Source of the DNA: Silanimonas lenta DSM 16282
GTDB taxonomy: Bacteria; Pseudomonadota; Gammaproteobacteria; Xanthomonadales; Xanthomonadaceae
Assembly (NCBI RefSeq): GCF_000429065.1
Contig: NZ_KE386845.1
Span: 1 to 64,000 of the forward strand
Reading direction: 5' to 3'
Length of the DNA stretch: 64,000 nucleotides
Shown in pieces: positions 58,451 to 64,000 of this stretch. The notes below the pieces were generated by a model, which searched no databases, was not told where the DNA came from, and was given only the letters and a program-made list of their open reading frames with translations. The stretch's first letter is position 1. Each line of letters begins with the position of its first letter. A program made the position numbers and the translations under genes.

Positions 58451-59050
58451 TCACTGCGACCGCTCGTAGACGTAGACCGTCGCCGGCGGCACGTTCCACC
58501 AGGTGAAGCTGGCGCGGCGCGCCACCAGCCCCAGGGCGTCGAGCACCTCGCGGGCCACGGGGCTGGCCGGCCCGTAGGTGAACTGCACGAACCGGCCCCC
58601 GGGGCGCAGGCAGGCGAAGGACTCGGCCATGATCCGCTGCTGCAGGCTGCGCGGCATGGTGAGCAGGCCGAGCCCGGAGACCACGGCATCGGCCGGGCCG
58701 GCGGCGAGAAAGCCGCTGCGGGTGGCCAGTTCCCGCACCTGCGCGGCATCGCCGAGTTCCACCCGCACTTCCGGGAAGCGCTGGCGCAGGGTCTGGTGCA
58801 GGGCCTCGTTGAGTTCGAGGACGAGCAGGTCGGCCGGAGCGATGCCATGGGCCAGCAGCTGCTCGGTGATGGCGCCGGTACCGCCGCCGAGCTCGATCAG
58901 GCGCCGCGCCCCGGCGGGCAGGGCGGCGATCATCTGCCGCGCGAGCTGCGGGCTGGAGGGCGAGACCGCGGCCACGCCCAGCGGGTTCTTCAGCCACTGG
59001 CGGAAGAAGGCCCAGCGGCCCTGTCGGTCTTCGAGCGTGAATGGCGACAT
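58451..59050 (-). CDS. SAM-dependent methyltransferase (PmtA-like)
   Basis: A 199-aa class I methyltransferase. The SAM motif LIELGGGTGAITEQLL and LVLELNEALHQ are clear, followed by GDAAQV and VVSGLGLLTMPRSLQQRI. The pattern FFRQWLKNPLGVAAVSPSS at the N-terminus matches bacterial phospholipid N-methyltransferase-like proteins (which make phosphatidylcholine), but related proteins of other function exist, so the substrate is open. It lies 60 bases after rlmKL; converges with the amylase gene, 18 bases apart. Confidence 0.75.
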   Translation of the reverse strand: MSPFTLEDRQGRWAFFRQWLKNPLGVAAVSPSSPQLARQMIAALPAGARRLIELGGGTGAITEQLLAHGIAPADLLVLELNEALHQTLRQRFPEVRVELGDAAQVRELATRSGFLAAGPADAVVSGLGLLTMPRSLQQRIMAESFACLRPGGRFVQFTYGPASPVAREVLDALGLVARRASFTWWNVPPATVYVYERSQ

Positions 59051-59110
59051 GCGAGACAGGCGTCCAGAACGGGGGGCCAAGAGCATGCCCTGAATCGCGT
59101 TCCGCGGGCG

Positions 59111-61285
59111 TTACGCCTGCCCGGCCCGGTCCCGGGGCCGCCCCCGGTACAGCACCCAGGCCCGGTGAATGCGCGGGTTGCGCTCGAAATCGGGATCGAT
59201 GGTGGCCGGGCTGATCTCCTCGATCTCGGCGAACTTCGCAATGGTCTCGAGATCGGGCCGGAAGCGGCGGAAATTGTTCGAGAACAGCAGCACGCCCCCG
59301 GGGGCCAGGCGGCGCATCGCCGCTCCCAGAAGGTCGACGTGGTGCTTCTGCACGTCGAAGTCGGCCTTGTCCTTGCTGTTCGAGAAGGTCGGCGGGTCGC
59401 AGAAGATCAGGTCGTATTCGGCCCGGTCGGCGCGCAGCCAAGCCATGGCGTCGGCCTTGACGTAGCGGTGCTGCGGGCCTGTCTGGCCGTTCAGCGCCAT
59501 GTTGCGTCCCGCCCACTCGAGATAGGTGGAGCTCAAGTCCACCGAGGTGGTGCTGATAGCGCCGCCCACGGCGGCATGCACGGTGGCTGCGCCGGTGTAG
59601 CAGAACAGGTTGAGGAAGCGCAGGCCCTTTGCTTCCGAGGCGATGCGCAGCCGCAGCGGGCGGTGGTCGAGGAACAGGCCGGTATCGAGGTAGTCGAACA
59701 GGTTCACCTCGAGCCGCACCGCGCCCTCGCGGACGATGAAAGCCTGCTGCCGCTCGTCCATGCGCCCGTACTTGCTGCCCCCCTTGCCGCGGGCGCGGGT
59801 CTTGATGGCGATGCGATCCTTCGGCACCTGGAACACCTCGCGCAGGGCGGCAAGCAGTTCGCCGAAACGGCGCCGCGCGTCGTGCTCGGCCACGCTGGCG
59901 GGCGGCGCGTACTCCTGCACGTGCAGGAAAGTGCGCGCCTCGCCGCCATCCTCGGCGTAGACATCGACCGCCGCGGCGTACTCCGGCAGGTCGGCATCGT
60001 AGGCGCGGAAGCAGGTGATGCCCTCGCGCTCGCGCCAGCGCGCCGAATGCTTAAGGGTCTTGCGCAGGCGGTTGGCCACCATCTGCGCCCCCTCCGACAG
60101 GGGGCGCGCCTCATCCGCGGCCTGGGATGGCGGCGCGAAGGTCTCACAGGCGAGCAGCGTGCAGTCCAGGGCGCCATTGCGCAGGGCGTAGCGCTTGCGC
60201 GCCCGCAACCGGGTGGCGCGGGCCAGGGCCTCGCTGCCGCAGAGCAGGGCGCCGCGCCACTCGGGCACCGCCCGCTGCAGGGCCTCGCCAAGACGGGCAT
60301 AGAGGGCCTCGTCGGCAGCCAGCCGCTCGTCATAGGGCGGATTGCAGGCGACGATGCCCGACCCCTCGCAGGGGCGTCGCAGGTCGGCAATGTCACCGCT
60401 GCAAAAATCGATGGCCTCGAGCACTCCGGCGGCCTCGGCATTGCGCCGTGCCTGCTGGACGATGCGCGGATCGAGGTCGATGCCGAAGAAGCGCGGCGCC
60501 AGGCTGGCGCGCCGGTCGCGCACCCGGGCCTCGTCGACGAGACGCTGCCACGCCGGAAGATCGAAACCGCGCCAGCGGGTGGGCGGCGCCTCTCCGTGGC
60601 GCAGCAGCCCGGGGGCGGTGTCGGCGGCGATCAGGGCGCCTTCCACCAGCAGAGTGCCGCTGCCGCACATCGGATCGAGCAGGGAAAGCGGCGTGCCCAT
60701 GGCCTCGGCAGCCGCCAGCGCCTCGCGGGTCCAGCCGGCCCGGGCCAGTACCGCGCAGGCCAGGGTCTCCTTCAGCGGGGCCTCGCCCTGCCCCTGCCGC
60801 CAGCCACGGCGGTGCAGCGGGCCTGCGAGATCGACCGCGAGCACGGCCCGTCCCTTGCGTACCACGAGATCGAGGCGCAGGTCGGGGGCATCGAGATCCA
60901 CCGAAGGGCGGATGCCGGTGTCGAAGCGCAGGCGGTCGACGATCGCATCCTTCACCCGCTGTGCGGCGAAGCGGGCATGGGTGATGCCGGGGCCGGAGAC
61001 ATGGGCGGAGACGGCCAGCGTGCCCTCGGGCGCGAGATGCCCGCGCCAGTCGATGGCATGCACGGCAGCGTAGAGATCGTCCTCGCCCATGCAGTCGAAC
61101 TCGAGCAGCGGCCACAGGGCGCGGCTTGCGAAGCGCGACCAGAGCGCCACGCGCAGCAGGCTCTCGGCCTCGCCCTCGGCATTCACCCCGGACGGGGCTG
61201 CATTGGCCCGGGTGGCACCGAGTGCGAGCAGCTCCTCGGCCAGCAGGTACTCAAGGCCTCGGCTGCAGGGCACGAAATAGCGCAT
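59111..61285 (-). CDS. rlmL: 23S rRNA methyltransferase RlmKL
   Basis: A 724-aa fused enzyme. An N-terminal THUMP domain is followed by the RlmL part ([24 protein letters not shown]) for N2-methylation of G2445 and the RlmK part ([27 protein letters not shown]) for N7-methylation of G2069. The fused form is typical of gammaproteobacteria. Its ATG shares a base with the stop of the hydrolase gene upstream. Confidence 0.96.
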   Translation of the reverse strand: MRYFVPCSRGLEYLLAEELLALGATRANAAPSGVNAEGEAESLLRVALWSRFASRALWPLLEFDCMGEDDLYAAVHAIDWRGHLAPEGTLAVSAHVSGPGITHARFAAQRVKDAIVDRLRFDTGIRPSVDLDAPDLRLDLVVRKGRAVLAVDLAGPLHRRGWRQGQGEAPLKETLACAVLARAGWTREALAAAEAMGTPLSLLDPMCGSGTLLVEGALIAADTAPGLLRHGEAPPTRWRGFDLPAWQRLVDEARVRDRRASLAPRFFGIDLDPRIVQQARRNAEAAGVLEAIDFCSGDIADLRRPCEGSGIVACNPPYDERLAADEALYARLGEALQRAVPEWRGALLCGSEALARATRLRARKRYALRNGALDCTLLACETFAPPSQAADEARPLSEGAQMVANRLRKTLKHSARWREREGITCFRAYDADLPEYAAAVDVYAEDGGEARTFLHVQEYAPPASVAEHDARRRFGELLAALREVFQVPKDRIAIKTRARGKGGSKYGRMDERQQAFIVREGAVRLEVNLFDYLDTGLFLDHRPLRLRIASEAKGLRFLNLFCYTGAATVHAAVGGAISTTSVDLSSTYLEWAGRNMALNGQTGPQHRYVKADAMAWLRADRAEYDLIFCDPPTFSNSKDKADFDVQKHHVDLLGAAMRRLAPGGVLLFSNNFRRFRPDLETIAKFAEIEEISPATIDPDFERNPRIHRAWVLYRGRPRDRAGQA

Positions 61286-61833
61286 CAGGGGGCCACCCGC
61301 CGCAGCAGTTCGGCAAAGACGCCGGCGCTATAGTCCACGTGCGCCTCGAGCCGATGCCTGTCGTCCACCAGCCGCAGCTCGGCGCGGCACGGCGCGCACC
61401 ACTCGACCACTGCGCGCGCCGGGATCAGCTCGTCCTCCCAGCCATGCACCACCAGCAGGGGCAGGCCGGCGGGGGCCTGCAGGGGCCGCGGCCAACCCGC
61501 GAGCGCCACGGGAGGCGCCATCAGGAACAGCCCGGCGAGCTCGGGCCCTGCCCCGGCCTCGCCGGCCAGCCTGGCCGCCACTTCGCCGGAGATGAAGGCG
61601 CCCATGCTGGAGCCGGCCAGCACCAGCGGGCCTTTCACCGCCAGGGCGCGCCCGTGCAGGCGCTCGATCCGCGCCCCCACGTCGCCCAGCCGGCCGCGGG
61701 CGTCGAGATCGCGGTAATCCGGGCGCTCGTGGGTCCAGCCGAGCGCCTCGGCCACGCGGGCCAGGGCCGAGACCTTGGTGGCCTCGGGGCCGCTCTCGAG
61801 GCCATGGGAGAGGATGACGTGGCCTCGGGCCAT
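61285..61833 (-). CDS. Small alpha/beta-hydrolase
   Basis: A 182-aa alpha/beta-hydrolase fold protein. The nucleophile Ser lies in [11 protein letters not shown] (GxSxG-type elbow), preceded by [16 protein letters not shown], and a likely catalytic Asp/His set in [11 protein letters not shown] and DDRHRLEAH. It resembles the YcfP/dienelactone-hydrolase-like short proteins. The substrate is unknown. It overlaps the start of rlmKL by one base. Confidence 0.75.
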   Translation of the reverse strand: MARGHVILSHGLESGPEATKVSALARVAEALGWTHERPDYRDLDARGRLGDVGARIERLHGRALAVKGPLVLAGSSMGAFISGEVAARLAGEAGAGPELAGLFLMAPPVALAGWPRPLQAPAGLPLLVVHGWEDELIPARAVVEWCAPCRAELRLVDDRHRLEAHVDYSAGVFAELLRRVAP

Positions 61834-61882
61834 GCGGTCGCTCCGGGTGGGGCGGCGGGAGGGCCGCCGGGGGCCGCGATGC

Positions 61883-61888
61883 TAGCAT
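61883..61888 (+). promoter_or_regulatory. -10-like box close to the amidase start
   Basis: TAGCAT, within the palindrome GATGCTAGCATC, ends six bases before the ATG at 61895. As with the ABC exporter gene at 28695, this spacing would give a leaderless message. Confidence 0.35.
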
Positions 61889-61894
61889 CCGGAC

Positions 61895-62470
61895 ATGCCC
61901 CCGCCCGTCCTCGCCCCTGGCGCGCACTACCAGCCGGTGCCCTATCTCGAACGCCTGCCGCAGCGCGATCCCGCCGGCATCGACCTCGTGGTCATGCACT
62001 GCACCGAAACGCCGACGCTGGAAAGCGCCCGGGCCTTCGGCGAGCGTGTGCTCTACGCGGAGAGTGGCACCGGCGCCTGCGGGCACTACTACCTCGACCG
62101 TGACGGCACGCTCGTCTGCTATGTCGAGCCGGAGCGCACCGCCCACCACGTGCGCGGCTGGAACGCGCGTTCGATCGGCGTCGAGATCGTGAACACCGGG
62201 CGCTACCCGCACTGGTACGACAGCCGCCACCAGGCCATGACCGAGCCCTACACCGAAGCACAGATCGAGGCCCTGCTGACCCTGCTCGCCCACCTGCGCC
62301 GGCAGTTCCCGGCCCTGCGCTTCATCGCCGGCCACGAAGACCTCGATACCGCCCGCGTCGAGGCCAGCGACGATCCCGCGAAATCGGTGTGGCGCAAGCG
62401 CGATCCAGGCCCGCTGTTTCCCTGGGAACGGGTACTGGCCGCCTGCGGGCTGGAGCGGCTGCGCCCCTGA
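61895..62470 (+). CDS. N-acetylmuramoyl-L-alanine amidase (AmpD-like)
   Basis: A 191-aa amidase_2 domain protein. The zinc ligands are in LVVMHCTETPT and in the C-terminal IAGHEDLDTAR region, with an AHHVRGWNARSIGVEIVN stretch typical of AmpD. There is no signal peptide, so it acts in the cytoplasm on recycled anhydro-muropeptides; it would follow NagZ (35367-36374) in the pathway. AmpD loss derepresses beta-lactamase in some species. It is a single gene. Confidence 0.87.
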   Translation: MPPPVLAPGAHYQPVPYLERLPQRDPAGIDLVVMHCTETPTLESARAFGERVLYAESGTGACGHYYLDRDGTLVCYVEPERTAHHVRGWNARSIGVEIVNTGRYPHWYDSRHQAMTEPYTEAQIEALLTLLAHLRRQFPALRFIAGHEDLDTARVEASDDPAKSVWRKRDPGPLFPWERVLAACGLERLRP

Positions 62471-62522
62471 CCCCCGGCCGGGGGCCACGCAGGCCATGCG
62501 CCGGCCCCCGGCCCCCCCTCGC

Positions 62523-62528
62523 TATACT
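62523..62528 (+). promoter_or_regulatory. -10 box of the tesB promoter
   Basis: TATACT in the context CGCTATACTTCCGCC, 60 bases before the tesB ATG. No good -35 is seen. Confidence 0.55.
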
Positions 62529-62588
62529 TCCGCCCCCTTAACTTTTCCGTGCGCAGCGCCCCCAGCGCCGTTGCCGCTTCATTCCCGC

Positions 62589-63461
62589 ATGACCCATCCC
62601 GTCGTTGCCGAACTCGTCGAGCTCCTGAGGCTGGAACGCCTCGAGGACAACCTCTACCGCGGCCAGAGCCGCGACATCGGCACCAAGTTCGTGTTCGGCG
62701 GGCAGGTGATGGGCCAGGCCCTCGCCGCCGCGCAGGCCACGGTGGATCCGGCCCGCCACGTCCATTCGCTGCACGCCTACTTCCTGCGCCCCGGCGACAT
62801 CGAGGCGCCGATCGTCTACTCGGTGGACCGCACCCGCGACGGCCGCAGCTTCAGCACCCGGCGGGTCACCGCCATCCAGCACGGCCAGCCGATCTGCGTC
62901 TTCGCCAGCTCCTTCCACCTCGAGGAAGCCGGCGCCGAGCACCAGATCAACAAGCCCGAGGTGCCCGACCCGGAGGACCTCGAGCCCCTGGCCCGCCCCG
63001 CGCCCGAGGTGCTGGCCAAGCTGCCGCCGATGATGCAGCGCTGGCTCTCGCGCCAGGTGCCCTTCGAGGTGCGCCCGGTCTACCCGCGCGACGAACTGAA
63101 GCCGGCCAAGCGCCCGCCCTACCAGCAGGTCTGGTTCCGCCTGATCGACCGGGTGGAAGACACCCCGCTGCTGCACCGCGCCCTGCTGGCCTATGCCTCC
63201 GACTTCCACCTGCTCGGCACCGCCACCCTGCCGCATGGCATCAGCTACTACGACCCGCGCGTGCAGATGGCCTCGATCGACCATGCCATGTGGTTCCACC
63301 GCCCCTTCCGCGCCGACGAGTGGCTGCTCTACGCCCTCGACAGCCCCACTGCCCAGGGCTCGCGCGGACTGGCCCGGGGCGGCATCTACACCCGCGACGG
63401 CCGGCTGGTGGCGAGCACGGCGCAGGAAGGCATGATCCGCATCGTCGGTGGAGAGGCCTGA
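62589..63461 (+). CDS. tesB: Acyl-CoA thioesterase II
   Basis: A 290-aa double hot-dog thioesterase. It starts with ELLRLERLEDNLYRGQS and has VFGGQVMGQALAAAQATV, HSLHAYFLRPGD, the catalytic Asp in LLAYASDFHLLGTA and DHAMWFHRPFRADEWLLY. It cleaves medium and long acyl-CoAs. The ATG at 62589 is supported by the family N-terminus; in-frame codons upstream are inside the promoter. Confidence 0.95.
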   Translation: MTHPVVAELVELLRLERLEDNLYRGQSRDIGTKFVFGGQVMGQALAAAQATVDPARHVHSLHAYFLRPGDIEAPIVYSVDRTRDGRSFSTRRVTAIQHGQPICVFASSFHLEEAGAEHQINKPEVPDPEDLEPLARPAPEVLAKLPPMMQRWLSRQVPFEVRPVYPRDELKPAKRPPYQQVWFRLIDRVEDTPLLHRALLAYASDFHLLGTATLPHGISYYDPRVQMASIDHAMWFHRPFRADEWLLYALDSPTAQGSRGLARGGIYTRDGRLVASTAQEGMIRIVGGEA

Positions 63462-63859
63462 TGCGCGAGGTCTACCGCTCGCTGCGGGTGGAGCAGGTCG
63501 AGGGCGCGGCGCGCCTGCTCGGCGAGGCCGGCATCGAGACCAGCATCCAGAACGGCCGCTCCTACAAGGGGGCACGGCGGCGCCAGTTCAGCTACCGCGA
63601 TGATCCGGAATCGGCGAAGGCCGCGGTGCTCTACGTGGTGCACAACAGCGACCTGCCGGAAGCCCGCCGCCTGCTGCGCGAGGCCGGGCTGATGGCGCCG
63701 GGGCAGCGCGAGAGCTACCTCCCCGACGACCTGCGGTTCCGCGCCCGGAACGGCAGCCAGGAACGCTTCTGGACCCCGGGCCGCCTGCGCACCCTGTTGC
63801 TGGCGCTGATCGCGCTCTCGCTCCTGGTGTTCCAGTTCCGCGGCCTGCTCGGCGCCTGA
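63461..63859 (+). CDS. DUF2007-domain protein
   Basis: A 132-aa protein. The N-terminal part (MREVYRSLRVEQVEGAARLLGEAGIETSIQNG) matches the DUF2007 putative signal-transducing domain, here with a substrate-like pocket of unknown ligand; the C-terminus has one membrane segment (LLLALIALSLLVFQF) as tail anchor. It shares a base with the tesB stop (TGATG). It is common in xanthomonads next to tesB. Confidence 0.8.
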   Translation: MREVYRSLRVEQVEGAARLLGEAGIETSIQNGRSYKGARRRQFSYRDDPESAKAAVLYVVHNSDLPEARRLLREAGLMAPGQRESYLPDDLRFRARNGSQERFWTPGRLRTLLLALIALSLLVFQFRGLLGA

Positions 63860-63886
63860 GGGCCTGGCGGCGCGGGGCACCGCAGC

Positions 63887-64000
63887 TCACATCGTGGCGG
63901 TGGGCTTGTCCGAATCGAGGATGCCGGCGAGATGGGTCTCGATCTTGCCTTTCACCGTCTCGGCCTCCGGCGTCTCGGCAAACTGCACGCCGATACCGGC
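63887..64000 (-). CDS. pilZ: PilZ-domain protein, type IV pilus (3' end only)
   Basis: Only the last 37 codons are in view: AGIGVQFAETPEAETVKGKI then ETHLAGILDSDKPTATM. The GIGVQF strand and the SD-K/R-PT-x-TM ending match the xanthomonad PilZ needed for type IV pilus biogenesis. The rest lies past the right edge. The assignment rests on this short tail. Confidence 0.6.
   Translation of the reverse strand, partial: AGIGVQFAETPEAETVKGKIETHLAGILDSDKPTATM

Overview
The window reads as chromosome of a GC-rich gammaproteobacterium, most likely of the Xanthomonadales/Lysobacterales. Reasons: a recOperon-like run rpoE-rseA-rseC-degP-lepA-lepB-DUF4845-rnc-era-recO, a thrS-infC-rpmI-rplT-pheS-pheT-ihfA-merR run, a DUF1800/DUF1501 secreted pair, a PilZ C-terminus ending in a DKPTATM-type tail, and promoters whose -10 boxes (TATACT, TACAAT, TATGCT) are clear while -35 boxes are weak. 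Genus is not resolved from sequence alone.

Region 1 (1-6517, all minus strand) is an accessory defence island with visibly lower GC and looser codon use than the rest. Reading 5' to 3' on the minus strand it holds a 672-aa nuclease-plus-helicase protein (DUF2075 type), a scar with a transposase fragment, a half-size type I S subunit, a DUF2188 protein, HsdM, RhuM, and an HsdS whose gene is cut after about 40 codons by an IS3-family element running off the left edge. No HsdR is visible; it could lie outside the window.

Region 2 (6778-12830, plus strand) has a ricin-lectin/DUF1800 exported protein, a Tat-exported DUF1501 partner, a LEA14-like lipoprotein and an acyl-CoA dehydrogenase, closed by a strong terminator shared with a minus-strand tRNA-Pro.

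Region 3 (13098-25803, minus) is core information processing: merR, ihfA, pheT, pheS, rplT, rpmI, infC (with a rare ATC start), thrS, tRNA-Val, uvrB, ispG and a PilZ-like protein. Region 4 (25861-31573, plus) carries xseA, an aldehyde dehydrogenase, an ABC exporter and a degenerate GGDEF protein. Region 5 (31599-41161, minus) carries an unrecognised 814-aa membrane protein, then mtnP-type phosphorylase, hpt, nagZ, a CYTH protein and rlmD as one tightly overlapped run, followed by YdbL- and YdbH-like envelope proteins. A plus-strand response regulator fused to an Hpt-like domain (41196-41882) ends inside recO.

Region 6 (41838-50615, minus) is the sigma-E/lepA/rnc/era/recO cluster, with a sigma-E-like promoter before rpoE. 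Region 7 (50776-58432, plus) couples a FadB/FadJ-type multifunctional protein to a potFGHI polyamine importer and ends with a secreted alpha-amylase preceded by two operator-like palindromes. Region 8 (58451-64000) holds a methyltransferase, rlmKL and an alpha/beta hydrolase on the minus strand, then an AmpD-like amidase, tesB and a DUF2007 protein on the plus strand, and the 3' end of pilZ on the minus strand.

Most interesting for follow-up: the mixed defence island (half-S, DUF2188, RhuM, nuclease-helicase), the DUF1800/DUF1501 pair, the unrecognised 814-aa protein, and the structured thrS leader.
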